From assembly GCA_002323535.1 (NCBI GenBank), contig DCQT01000121.1, positions 1-12,372 on the forward strand: a stretch of 12,372 nt of DNA, given 5' to 3'. The DNA comes from Bacteriovoracaceae bacterium UBA1511 (lineage in GTDB: Bacteria; Bdellovibrionota; Bacteriovoracia; Bacteriovoracales; Bacteriovoracaceae). The notes under the pieces were generated by a model. That model had not been told where the DNA came from. It saw only the letters and a program-made list of their open reading frames with translations, and made no database searches. Of this stretch, positions 1 through 7,439 are shown piece by piece (position 1 is the first letter of the stretch; each line of letters starts with the position of its first letter). Made by a program: the position numbers and the translations under genes.

Positions 1-1158
1 AAATTTATCAACTGCTTTCATTAGGCCGATATTTCCTTCTTGGATAAGATCCAGGAATTGTAGCCCTCTGTTAGTGTATTTTTTAGCAATTGAGACAACT
101 AGTCTTAGGTTTGCCTCAACAAGTTCAGCTTTTGCCTTATCTGCTTTAGCCTCTCCCTTTGAAATGATGTGATAAACTTTTTCAATGTCCTCATAGTCCA
201 TTCCGGCTTCAATAGATAGTCTTCTAAACTTTCGAAGCACGTCCTCTTCATTTCTAATTAACTGCTCAATCTTTGCATCTGTTGTGAAAAGGTGCTTTGC
301 ATACTTTCTTTTGAAAGCATCGTCTTCCATAATTTGGTCATGGAGCTTTCTATAAGCTTGACGATCAGTTACTTCAAGAAACTTGAAAATTCTGTCTTCT
401 TGATCGTAAAGCTCTCTAAATTGTAGGTAGTATTTTTTTACTGGCTCAACAAAGCTATTAATTATTTTTCTGTTGAATGTTAGGTCAGCAAGTACTTCTG
501 AGATAGCTTCCATCTCTTTTGTTTGGTCACCAGTAAACTTCTTTAACGTCCCATCTTCAGCTTCAATTAGAGATAGTAGATCTCTTAAGCGATCACAAAC
601 TTCAAAAATTCGTACACCTGTTTTTTTTATATCAGCATTTGATGATTCATCATCAAGACCACGAACTAATTCTTTGATGAATTCGTTTTGGTTTTCTTGA
701 GATTCAATCTTCTCTTTTAATTTAACGATTTCCTTTAGTGCGTGAGAAGATGCAAGACTTGAAAGAATGATTTCTTTTTCACCTTCCTCAATTTCTTTTG
801 CAATCTCAACTTCACCTTCTCTTGTTAGAAGTGCAACTGACCCCATTCTTTTTAAGTATAGTTTTACTGGGTCTGTAGAAGCTGATCTTAGTTCTGCTTT
901 TTCTTCTTTTGAAAGAGCCTCTTCGATAATTTCAGTGCCATCAAACTTGATACCTTCTTCTTCCTCTTCTTCTTCCTCAAATTTAACTTCAATTTGATTT
1001 TTTATGATGGCCGCCATGAGTTTATCAATTTCTTCAGCTGCAATAATACTTGCTGGAAGGACATCATTGATTTCCTCTGGAGACAAGTAGGATTGATCCT
1101 TGCCTTTTTGGATCAATTTCTCCACTTCTTTAGACTTGATAAATGTGTCAATATTCAT
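1..1158 (-). CDS. rpoD: RNA polymerase primary sigma factor RpoD (sigma-70), N-terminal part, truncated by window edge
   Basis: Housekeeping sigma factor that binds core RNA polymerase and recognises -35/-10 promoters. I translated the minus strand: 386 codons are visible, starting ATG-AAT-ATT at 1158, and the frame stays open to position 1. Residues 1-55 look like region 1.1, followed by a run of eight Glu (about 61-68). Region 1.2 follows (DPVKLYLKRMG, near residues 96-106), then a long charged helical non-conserved stretch. The start of region 2 is diagnostic: VEANLRLVVSIAKKY with FLDLIQEGNIGLMKAVDKF fills residues 347-386, so the window cuts inside region 2.2. Two other ATGs lie at 1162 and 1166 but are out of frame. 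An AAGGA Shine-Dalgarno sits 7 bases before the 1158 ATG. The gene begins 24 bases after dnaG stops and is probably co-transcribed with it. Regions 2.3 to 4 lie outside the window. Confidence 0.97.
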   Translation of the reverse strand, partial: MNIDTFIKSKEVEKLIQKGKDQSYLSPEEINDVLPASIIAAEEIDKLMAAIIKNQIEVKFEEEEEEEEGIKFDGTEIIEEALSKEEKAELRSASTDPVKLYLKRMGSVALLTREGEVEIAKEIEEGEKEIILSSLASSHALKEIVKLKEKIESQENQNEFIKELVRGLDDESSNADIKKTGVRIFEVCDRLRDLLSLIEAEDGTLKKFTGDQTKEMEAISEVLADLTFNRKIINSFVEPVKKYYLQFRELYDQEDRIFKFLEVTDRQAYRKLHDQIMEDDAFKRKYAKHLFTTDAKIEQLIRNEEDVLRKFRRLSIEAGMDYEDIEKVYHIISKGEAKADKAKAELVEANLRLVVSIAKKYTNRGLQFLDLIQEGNIGLMKAVDKF

Positions 1159-1182
1159 TCATTCATCCTTTTTTTCTTGAAT

Positions 1183-3042
1183 TTAAAGTGACCTTATTTC
1201 TTGTTGAATCTTAGAGAGTTGTTCTAAAACCTCTTGGCTCTCTTCTGTTGAGAGTAAATTTAGTTTTAGGTTTAGAAGTTTTTCTCTTTTCATCTGTAAA
1301 CCATCTTTTTTGAGTCGTTTGATCAATTGCTCGATTAACTTCTCAGTTTCCTTTTGGCTTATCTCAAGTCTCTTACTGTTATATACGGCAGCCCCGACAA
1401 CAGATTTTAGGGAGTGAGAAAGCTTTTCTCTTCCGAGCAAATCAAGTGCCATACTTGCAAATTCATTGTCATCAATTTCCAAATATAATCTTTCAAGTGC
1501 GCAAAGTAGTGTTTTTACCTCATCAATCCATAATAAATCAAGTACTTCGCCCCATTTTTGATGCTCAATAATATGGGGGTATTTAATGGTCTCTCTAATG
1601 ATTATTTCAACAGATTTTGGGTACTTAGCCGGTTCTTCAAAATCATTTGTTTTTATAGGGTTATCTATTTCCTGTTCAGGTGTTTCAGTCTTATTCATTT
1701 GGTGCTTTTCAGGTGTAGGCTTTGGAGGCGTAAACTTCACGGTCTTCACTGAGCTTAGGAAGTTTTTGAATTCACCAATAATCTGCTCATCTGATGATTT
1801 GATCCCAATAGATCTTGCGAATTCTAGAACTTTCTCAGTAGCAAGAATACTAGCCCCCATTGGGGATATCGCCTTAAAAGACCTCTGAAGAGTAGCTATT
1901 TTTTCATCTGTGCTAACGTATGCGTTCTCTGATTTAATTTGATCAAGCTCCATATCTATAAACGGTTTAGCCTCATCGATGATTTTTTGAAACTCCAGGC
2001 TGCCCTTGGCAGTTAGAAACTCGTCTGGGTCTTTGAAGTTTCCAAAGTCAATTTTTTTACAAATAATGTTTTGTTTCAGGAACATCTCATTGATTCTTGA
2101 ACCCGCTTGATTTCCGGCCGTGTCGTTATCCAAGGCCAGATAAATATTCTTTGTAACGTTAGTCAGAGTGGTGATTAGATTTTCATTGAATGCAGTACCC
2201 ATTATTGCAACGGAGTTAGTAAACCCGTATTGGTGCATCATCATTGCATCCATATTCCCCTCGCAAATGACTAGAAAGTCTTTTTCTCTTGCAGAGGACT
2301 TTGCTAAGTGCCAAGGGTAGAGAAGGTTTTTTTTATTGAAGATTTGGCTCTCAGATGAGTTTAGGTATTTAGGGATTTGCTTATCCTTGGTCGCACGAGA
2401 GGTGTAGCCGATTACTTTCCCGTAGTGATCCCAAATAGGAAACATTATTCTGTCTCTAAAAGTATCATAAACGCTTTGATTGTTCTCTTTAAGTAAACGA
2501 AATTTTAAGGCGGTTTTAAGAGCGAGAGACTTTTCGGTATTGTCTTTAATTGAATTTAGGTAATGAAAAAGTATATTACCAGAGGGAGCAAAGCCTAATT
2601 CAAAAGTTTTAAGTGTTTCATCTTTAATTTTTCTTTTTTCTTTGAAGTTTTTAAATGGGATCGAAGCTTCAGAAAGTTTTTGGTAAATCTGTGACGATTT
2701 TTTTAAAACTCTCATTGCCATTTCAAGCTCAGGGTTAAACTTTTTCTTCCCATGAAAACTATCAAAATCAAGGCCTACGACGTTTGATATTTCTTTCAGC
2801 GCCTCAACAAACTCTATATTTTTATACTTCTCGACAAAGGTAATGTGATCTCCACCTGTGTTACAAGCGAAGCACATGAACATTCCTCGCTGGTCGTTGA
2901 CGTTAAGTGATGGTTTACTGTCGTCGTGAAAGGGGCAGATCGCTAAAGTTTGGTTCCCTCTTTTTGTCAAAGCCAGGTAGTGTCCAATTATCTGAGATAT
3001 TGGACGTTGTTTAATTTCTTGTTTGAGTTGGTCTAGGGACAT
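1183..3042 (-). CDS. dnaG: DNA primase DnaG
   Basis: Synthesises the RNA primers for chromosome replication at the fork, together with the replicative helicase DnaB. The 619 residues show all three primase parts. The N-terminal CHC2 zinc-binding domain has CPFH at 36-39 and CFAC at 57-60, so the ligands are C36, H39, C57 and C60. The RNA polymerase core includes FRDRIMFPIWD at 195-205 and YLNSSES near 227. The TOPRIM metal site has EGNMD at 261-265 and LALDNDTAG at 302-310, with acidic residues E261, D265, D305 and D307. The usual EGYMD is EGNMD here. A variable C-terminal helicase-interaction region follows from about residue 430. It is somewhat longer than E. coli DnaG (581 aa). The start is fixed by an in-frame TAG two codons upstream. 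The AGGG before ATG is only one base away, so translation probably depends on coupling to trmB, which ends 9 bases upstream. Confidence 0.98.
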   Translation of the reverse strand: MSLDQLKQEIKQRPISQIIGHYLALTKRGNQTLAICPFHDDSKPSLNVNDQRGMFMCFACNTGGDHITFVEKYKNIEFVEALKEISNVVGLDFDSFHGKKKFNPELEMAMRVLKKSSQIYQKLSEASIPFKNFKEKRKIKDETLKTFELGFAPSGNILFHYLNSIKDNTEKSLALKTALKFRLLKENNQSVYDTFRDRIMFPIWDHYGKVIGYTSRATKDKQIPKYLNSSESQIFNKKNLLYPWHLAKSSAREKDFLVICEGNMDAMMMHQYGFTNSVAIMGTAFNENLITTLTNVTKNIYLALDNDTAGNQAGSRINEMFLKQNIICKKIDFGNFKDPDEFLTAKGSLEFQKIIDEAKPFIDMELDQIKSENAYVSTDEKIATLQRSFKAISPMGASILATEKVLEFARSIGIKSSDEQIIGEFKNFLSSVKTVKFTPPKPTPEKHQMNKTETPEQEIDNPIKTNDFEEPAKYPKSVEIIIRETIKYPHIIEHQKWGEVLDLLWIDEVKTLLCALERLYLEIDDNEFASMALDLLGREKLSHSLKSVVGAAVYNSKRLEISQKETEKLIEQLIKRLKKDGLQMKREKLLNLKLNLLSTEESQEVLEQLSKIQQEIRSL

Positions 3043-3051
3043 ACCCTAAAT

Positions 3052-3759
3052 TTATACTTTTTTAGAGACGAGAACAAAAGCTTTAATTGGGATTGATTGA
3101 GAGATAAAAATCTTTTCAAACTTTGTCATATATTTTGCCAAAAAGTGCTCCGGGTAGTCTGCTCGAAGATTTCGAGATTCCAGTTCTAGGCTGAATTTCT
3201 CTTGCACCACAGGCGAGTTAATGAGTTCACTCATCCAATCAGCATAGCCGTCATGGTCAGTTTTTACGAACAGCTTACCACCTGGTTTCAATAGGTTGTA
3301 TGCATCCTCGATAAACGGGGCTTGAAATAAGCGATTTTTATGGTGCCTTGTTTTTGGCCATGGATCAGGAAAAAAGTAGAGAAGTTTGGAGATTTCATTT
3401 TTTCCGAAGGTAAACCCGAGTCTTTCTCCCTTTGCTCTAAGTAGGCAAAAGTTCTTAACCTCTTGTTCTGAGAGGTTCTTTGCTAACGCGTAGCTTCTTT
3501 TAAATCGGTAGTCGATACCAACAAAGTTTTCATGTGGATGATCTGTAGTATACGAGCGCATAAACTCACCATACCCACAGCCAACTTCGACTGTTAGTGG
3601 TTTCTCATTCTTAAAATAGTCCGAATGCCACTTGCCTTTTAGTGCTTCTCCCTCAGTGTCGCGAAAAACGAAGTCTGAAAACTCTTGGAGCTTATCGTGA
3701 TAAGGATTTTTATGCTTGTACTGAAAGTCTTCTTTATAGCTGTGGTCTAGGTGTTTCAT
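3052..3759 (-). CDS. trmB: tRNA (guanine-N7-)-methyltransferase TrmB
   Basis: Transfers a methyl group from S-adenosylmethionine to N7 of G46 in the variable loop of tRNAs. Motifs seen (numbering from ATG 3759, 235 aa): the SAM-binding glycine loop VEVGCGYGE at 57-65, GID at 81-83, the family signature FPDPWPKTRHHKNR at 130-143, and KTDHDGY near 166-172. Length is normal for the family. The start is ambiguous. An in-frame ATG at 3774 adds MRSLK but has nothing like a Shine-Dalgarno. I prefer 3759, which has a weak GAG 10 bases upstream. Either way the start lies inside the end of the aminotransferase gene (overlap 26 or 41 bases), so translation is probably coupled. It stops 9 bases before dnaG. 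Confidence 0.95.
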   Translation of the reverse strand: MKHLDHSYKEDFQYKHKNPYHDKLQEFSDFVFRDTEGEALKGKWHSDYFKNEKPLTVEVGCGYGEFMRSYTTDHPHENFVGIDYRFKRSYALAKNLSEQEVKNFCLLRAKGERLGFTFGKNEISKLLYFFPDPWPKTRHHKNRLFQAPFIEDAYNLLKPGGKLFVKTDHDGYADWMSELINSPVVQEKFSLELESRNLRADYPEHFLAKYMTKFEKIFISQSIPIKAFVLVSKKV

Positions 3760-4870
3760 CTTTAGTGATCTCATAGCAAAAAGAGTTGACGGCAGAGGAG
3801 ATTTTCAAAACGTCCTCACTAGTAAGAAATGGTGTTATAGGAATACAAACAGTTTTTCCAGCAAGTGAATTTGCTATTTCTCGTTCGCCTTTTACACCGT
3901 CAAGAGCTGGTTCAAGTCCCATTGATTTTGCATAGTATATATCACTAGAAGCGATATCTTTTTGTTTTAAATAGGTAACAAGCGCTTTTGCTACATTGTT
4001 ATTCCTCACTCTCATTGGAAATAAATGCCAAGAACTAGTTTGGATAAATTTATTTGGAAGAAGTTTTACTTCTGGGTTCGTGATGTTTTTCATGTAAAGA
4101 GCGGCTACCTCTTTTCTTCTTTGGTTTTGCTCTTCAATAAAGCTTAGTTTGTGTTGTAAGACAGCGGCTTGAAAGTGGTCGCATCTAGAGTTTCGACCAA
4201 TTTCGCCAACGCCACCACGCCCATGATTTCTGATAATCTCAATTTTTTTAGTAACATTTGGATCGTGAGATAGGATTGCTCCAGCGTCTCCCATGGCTGA
4301 GAGATTTTTTGTTGGGTAAAAAGAAAAAGTCGCTACACTGTGGGGGTTTGCACCGGCCGGTCCTAAAGGAGTGATTGTTCCAGAAGCTTGGGCAGCGTCT
4401 TCAATAATGGCGATATTATTTTTTCGACATATGTGATTAATTTCATCCATCTTACATGGAAGTCCGTAAATATGAACTGGAATAGCTGCTTTGATGTCGT
4501 AATCTGCAACCACTCTTTCAAGTGACTTCGGGCACATAACCCCGGACTCTTCCTCCACATCTACAAGTATAGGAGTTGCACCAATATTAAAAACAGCTTC
4601 GGCAGTTGCGTAAAAAGTGATCCCTGGGATTGCAACAAGGTCACCACTTCCAATTTCATAGGCTTTTAAGGCGATTTCAATAGCGTCGGTTCCGTTGGCA
4701 ACAAGGCGACAAAAATTTGCCCCTTGCATCTCTGCAAACTCAGCCTCAAATTTTGTATTGTACTCGCCCTCGATAAAAGCGTTGGTGTCGACAATTTTGG
4801 CTAATCGTTTTTTTATTTCTTCTCTAAATAGTTCATCGTGAAGGTTTACTAAATCATAAAGTTGGTACAC
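3734..4870 (-). CDS. DegT/DnrJ/EryC1/StrS-family PLP-dependent sugar aminotransferase
   Basis: The family transfers an amino group to keto-sugars bound to nucleotides, usually for O-antigen, capsule or glycan synthesis. The 378 residues fit a full-length member. Motifs seen: ANGTDAIEIAL at 58-68 (cofactor phosphate pocket), IIEDAAQASG at 155-164 (D158 and Q161 contact pyridoxal phosphate), and FSFYPTKNLSAMGDAGA at 182-198, where K188 is the expected Schiff-base lysine. The start codon is GTG, supported by GGAG 9 bases upstream (near 4880-4883). The exact sugar substrate cannot be told from sequence. No other sugar-biosynthesis gene is nearby: it leads into trmB, dnaG and rpoD and overlaps trmB. 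This is an unusual place for a surface-glycan enzyme. Confidence 0.93.
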   Translation of the reverse strand: MYQLYDLVNLHDELFREEIKKRLAKIVDTNAFIEGEYNTKFEAEFAEMQGANFCRLVANGTDAIEIALKAYEIGSGDLVAIPGITFYATAEAVFNIGATPILVDVEEESGVMCPKSLERVVADYDIKAAIPVHIYGLPCKMDEINHICRKNNIAIIEDAAQASGTITPLGPAGANPHSVATFSFYPTKNLSAMGDAGAILSHDPNVTKKIEIIRNHGRGGVGEIGRNSRCDHFQAAVLQHKLSFIEEQNQRRKEVAALYMKNITNPEVKLLPNKFIQTSSWHLFPMRVRNNNVAKALVTYLKQKDIASSDIYYAKSMGLEPALDGVKGEREIANSLAGKTVCIPITPFLTSEDVLKISSAVNSFCYEITKDETPRPQL

Positions 4871-4997
4871 GAGTAATTACTCCGGCTTTTATATAAAAAC
4901 CATTAGTTAGCACGATACCCAAAAATGCGCATCCAAAAAGTAAATTACTCGGTAAAATGTTCAATTTTTATCTAGTTAAATCAGTTGGTTAACGAAA

Positions 4998-5174
4998 TTA
5001 CTTCTCAGAACCTTCGTTGATCATTTGCTCAATAATCTTCATCGCTTTTTTAAATTTTTCTGGGTCTTTCATCAGGTTATTGATTTTTCCACTGATTTCT
5101 TCGACTTCCTCTCTATCAGAGGCTTCACCTCGAGAATTTGTTTGAGGTTTTTCGTTATATTTTGGTGCTCCCAT
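4998..5174 (-). CDS. Small conserved-looking hypothetical protein, 58 aa
   Basis: I do not recognise this protein. The frame runs from ATG at 5174 to TAA at 4998-5000. The first 25 residues are polar and probably disordered (MGAPKYNEKPQTNSRGE). From about residue 21 to 55 it is a charged amphipathic helix rich in Lys, Glu, Met and Ile (for example NLMKDPEKFKKAMKIIEQ). There is no signal peptide, membrane segment or cysteine, so it is probably cytoplasmic. Its ATG overlaps the TAA of the upstream 72-aa gene as TAATG, the classic arrangement for translational coupling. That overlap and the intact reading frame are the main reasons for calling it real. No family name is offered. Confidence 0.7.
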   Translation of the reverse strand: MGAPKYNEKPQTNSRGEASDREEVEEISGKINNLMKDPEKFKKAMKIIEQMINEGSEK

Positions 5175-5392
5175 TAGGCCGTCTCTTTATAGTATCCAGC
5201 AACTCTGTTGATGTGCTCTTCGATAATATTAAACAACTCAAGTCTTGTGGATCTTGGGTCAATTCCCTTTGGAAGTGGAGAGTAAATAAACTCTTCTTCA
5301 ATTTGAGAGAAAACGTACCATTTTCCACCAAGCTTTTGAAAAAGTACTTCTGTTTCACCTTTTTTGATTGATGGGATATTTTCTTGAGACAT
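5174..5392 (-). CDS. Small hypothetical protein, 72 aa, strong ribosome-binding site
   Basis: I do not recognise this family. The protein begins MSQENIPSIKKGETEVL and has a beta-rich-looking middle (VLFQKLGGKWYVFSQIEEEF, about residues 16-35). A Pro/Gly turn (SPLPKGIDPRSTR) follows, then a C-terminal helix (LELFNIIEEHINRVAGYY). No signal peptide or membrane span is visible, so it is likely a small cytoplasmic domain. A near-perfect AGGAGGG Shine-Dalgarno lies just upstream of the ATG, which strongly supports translation and chooses this frame over the overlapping one at 5155-5358. Its stop codon overlaps the start of the 58-aa gene (TAATG), so the two are probably made together. A spacer of 105 bases separates it from the beta-barrel gene upstream, leaving room for its own promoter. 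Confidence 0.78.
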   Translation of the reverse strand: MSQENIPSIKKGETEVLFQKLGGKWYVFSQIEEEFIYSPLPKGIDPRSTRLELFNIIEEHINRVAGYYKETA

Positions 5393-5406
5393 AAACCCTC
5401 CTAGTT
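5393..5406 (-). promoter_or_regulatory. Strong Shine-Dalgarno for the 72-aa gene
   Basis: On the minus strand AGGAGGG lies a few bases before the ATG at 5392, the best ribosome-binding site in the left block. It decides which of two overlapping frames is the gene. Confidence 0.8.
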
Positions 5407-5497
5407 TACAAACAAGTAATGATAATGTCCTTTCGTAAAAAAACTTTTGATGCTTTATTTAAAAATTTGATGAGGAAATTAATTCTCTAGCTATTTT

Positions 5498-6448
5498 TTA
5501 TTGATTAAATTGAAACCCTAACAGGACGGATGCTTGTATTGAATATGGGTTCTCGATGGTTATTTCATTACTAATTGTATGAGTTTGTGAGGAGTTAGTT
5601 TTGTTCAGCTTGAGAAAGTTTATATCGAAACTCAGCCCAACTAGGAAATCGATATTTGGTAAAATATTTTCAATACCGGTGTAGTTGGAAAGATGAAGAC
5701 CTGGGGTGAGCCTATTGTAGTTAAAATTTACTCCATCTTTAGACGTACTTAAGCCGATTATTGATAGAGTCGGCCCTATAACAGCTTCATTTTTAAACCC
5801 TAAAATGTCCTGAGTGATAAAAGAGAATGTAGGTCCAATTGAGTAGGCTGCTAATGACTCGGTGAATTTTTCATTATTTGAATCCAAAAATGAACTTTTA
5901 TCGTAAAAGTATCTCAATGCACCACCAATAAAATATTTTTTCTCATTGGGCAGTTTCATTTTTTTTGAAAACATGTAGCCCAAACCATATGAGAGGCTTT
6001 GCTCTAAGATTGATATTTCTTGCTTCATGGGGGTTGCAATACTTTTAGGAAAACTTCCAAGAAAAATAACTTTTGAATTATATCCGTTTACTTTTTCTTC
6101 ATGGAGCCTATTCATTCGATGTGAATAATTAGTCTCGTCGAAACGATGTAGTTTCTTCGCAACGCTTGTCACTGACTGAACGTGAATTTGCTTTATAAAA
6201 CCAACGCTTCCTTTTTTAGATACAACTTTGTGGTAAACATTTTTATCATCACTGTTTTCAGAGGTGTAGAGTTTAAGTGCACTTTCGGAAAGCACCTTAG
6301 ATCCCTTTTTGATTCTTTCAATAACGATTGACTGCCTATCGGCTGCCTTGAAAATGGGGGCAGAAAAAACAGTCACTTCTAAAGTATTTGTATTTGAAAA
6401 GGAAATGCTGATGTTAAAAAGAAAAAGTACTAATGCCCTTCGAAACAT
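5498..6448 (-). CDS. Secreted protein with SH3b-like domain and predicted outer-membrane beta-barrel (B)
   Basis: Probably an outer-membrane protein; the function is unknown. I start it at ATG 6448 (316 aa), not at the longer 6523 ATG. The shorter form begins with a clear signal peptide (MFRRALVLFLFNISISFS) and has GGGAG just upstream. Residues about 22-92 resemble a bacterial SH3-like fold: short strands, a KKGSKVL turn and the closing KKGSVGFI. From about residue 115 there are alternating hydrophobic/polar strands rich in Gly and aromatic residues (SYGLGYMF, GGALRYFY, YSIGPTFSFI, VGLSFDINFL, ASVLLGFQF). These are typical of an 8-12-strand barrel ending near the C-terminus. The start lies 35 bases inside the upstream barrel gene, implying coupled translation. 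The domain calls are by eye. Confidence 0.75.
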   Translation of the reverse strand: MFRRALVLFLFNISISFSNTNTLEVTVFSAPIFKAADRQSIVIERIKKGSKVLSESALKLYTSENSDDKNVYHKVVSKKGSVGFIKQIHVQSVTSVAKKLHRFDETNYSHRMNRLHEEKVNGYNSKVIFLGSFPKSIATPMKQEISILEQSLSYGLGYMFSKKMKLPNEKKYFIGGALRYFYDKSSFLDSNNEKFTESLAAYSIGPTFSFITQDILGFKNEAVIGPTLSIIGLSTSKDGVNFNYNRLTPGLHLSNYTGIENILPNIDFLVGLSFDINFLKLNKTNSSQTHTISNEITIENPYSIQASVLLGFQFNQ

Positions 6449-7439
6449 ATGCTCCCACTGAAATTGATGTTTGATTTTTATTAAAACTATTATTTTGTTC
6501 CTGAAACTTAACCTTGTGGTCAATGAATTTAAACTTCAACCCAAATGCCCAATAATCAACATTTTTTTTATCCAAAATTTCAAGATTGATAAATTTCTCA
6601 AAAAATACATTTTGAATATTTATTGCGGAGTCCACAGTTATATCATGAGCAACAGTATAACTTACTCCTGCACCCAAGAAAAAGAGAGACGTTAAGGAGT
6701 ACTTTACAAGAGGCCCAATAGATAGATTTTGGAAGACTGGTCCCTCATCTACACTGACGTATTGACCAGTTGTCAAATAGCTCCCAACTCCAAAGTGAAG
6801 GTCTTCAGAGGACTGAATGAATCCCTCTAATTGTAACTCAAGGCAACCGGCATATATTTTATCATTAACACCAGTTAAAAATTGATTGTTAAATGAATCC
6901 TCGAATAGACTTCCACCATACCCAAATCTGAGAAATATCTTTGATTGCTCTGAATTTGGTATGTTTTGTTTCTCTTCCTCTATCACGTCAAAAGAGCCAA
7001 ACTCAATACCTTCTGATTTGTATACTGGAATTAAATTTTTGGTTCTAACCTGAAAAACAATTTTACCACTTTTATCTATAACGTTATTGATCTCTAATTT
7101 TGGATTATATAGAACTTTGATTTTTAAAGATCTAGGTAGGCGCACAACCTCATCGTTGAAAATTACCTTTGTGCCTGCGCTGAGAAAAAATTCTTCAGTT
7201 GAAAATAACTTTTTATTTCTTCTTTTTTTTGTTTTTGTAATACTTTTTTTCTTAAAATGATCATACTTTTTTAATTTTTTGAACTCTTCAAACCCAATGC
7301 TATCGTCATTAAAACTCATAATTTTATTAATGTTACTATCTAAAATTGGATTTTTAAGATTGACGTTATCTTCACCTGAGTTCGCAATGGTTTTTAGAGT
7401 GAGAATAGTTAAAAAGCCTAAAAAAAATGTTTTTTTCAC
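6414..7439 (-). CDS. Secreted predicted outer-membrane beta-barrel protein (A)
   Basis: Function unknown; likely outer membrane. The 341-residue protein has a signal peptide (MKKTFFLGFLTILTLKTIA, cleavage probably after A19). A Lys/Arg-rich stretch follows (about 54-80, including KKKSITKTKKRRNKK), then a beta-rich domain (about 80-150). The rest is a barrel-like region with repeated amphipathic strands (FLRFGYGGSLF, LHFGVGSYLTT, LSIGPLVKYSL, FFLGAGVSYTV, YWAFGLKFKFI) and a terminal Phe (GISTFSF), a typical barrel-assembly signal. The start codon is GTG in a GTGA overlap with the Nudix stop, with a GAGGGA Shine-Dalgarno just upstream. It shares architecture and some motifs (SIGP; FGLKF versus VGLSF) with the next gene, suggesting distant paralogy. 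Confidence 0.78.
   Translation of the reverse strand: MKKTFFLGFLTILTLKTIANSGEDNVNLKNPILDSNINKIMSFNDDSIGFEEFKKLKKYDHFKKKSITKTKKRRNKKLFSTEEFFLSAGTKVIFNDEVVRLPRSLKIKVLYNPKLEINNVIDKSGKIVFQVRTKNLIPVYKSEGIEFGSFDVIEEEKQNIPNSEQSKIFLRFGYGGSLFEDSFNNQFLTGVNDKIYAGCLELQLEGFIQSSEDLHFGVGSYLTTGQYVSVDEGPVFQNLSIGPLVKYSLTSLFFLGAGVSYTVAHDITVDSAINIQNVFFEKFINLEILDKKNVDYWAFGLKFKFIDHKVKFQEQNNSFNKNQTSISVGAYVSKGISTFSF

Noticed and set aside
473..1191. Three plus-strand frames of 65-76 codons
   Set aside because: They lie antisense to rpoD, have Ser/Phe-rich shadow composition, and the minus-strand frame gives a clear sigma-70.
1558..1888. Two plus-strand frames within dnaG
   Set aside because: Antisense shadows of the DnaG C-terminal region without Shine-Dalgarno or protein-like domains.
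4871..4997. Possible promoter (TTGAAC, 16 bases, TACTTT on the minus strand) and a 5-bp GTTAA/TTAAC stem in the gap before the aminotransferase
   Set aside because: The promoter match is mediocre in an AT-rich gap and the stem is too weak and lacks a following T run, so neither is annotated.
5138..5371. Overlapping frames on both strands (5138-5371 plus, 5155-5358 minus)
   Set aside because: They overlap the 72-aa gene, which has an AGGAGGG ribosome-binding site and a coupled downstream gene; the others have no such support.
5446..5472. Direct repeat TTTGATG twice, 20 bases apart, upstream of the 72-aa gene
   Set aside because: Seven AT-rich bases repeated in an AT-rich spacer; the helical spacing is suggestive of an operator, but chance is likely and there is no inverted symmetry.
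6449..6523. N-terminal extension of barrel B to ATG 6523
   Set aside because: It would put 25 residues before a clear signal peptide and overlap barrel A by 110 bases; the ATG at 6448 has GGGAG just upstream.
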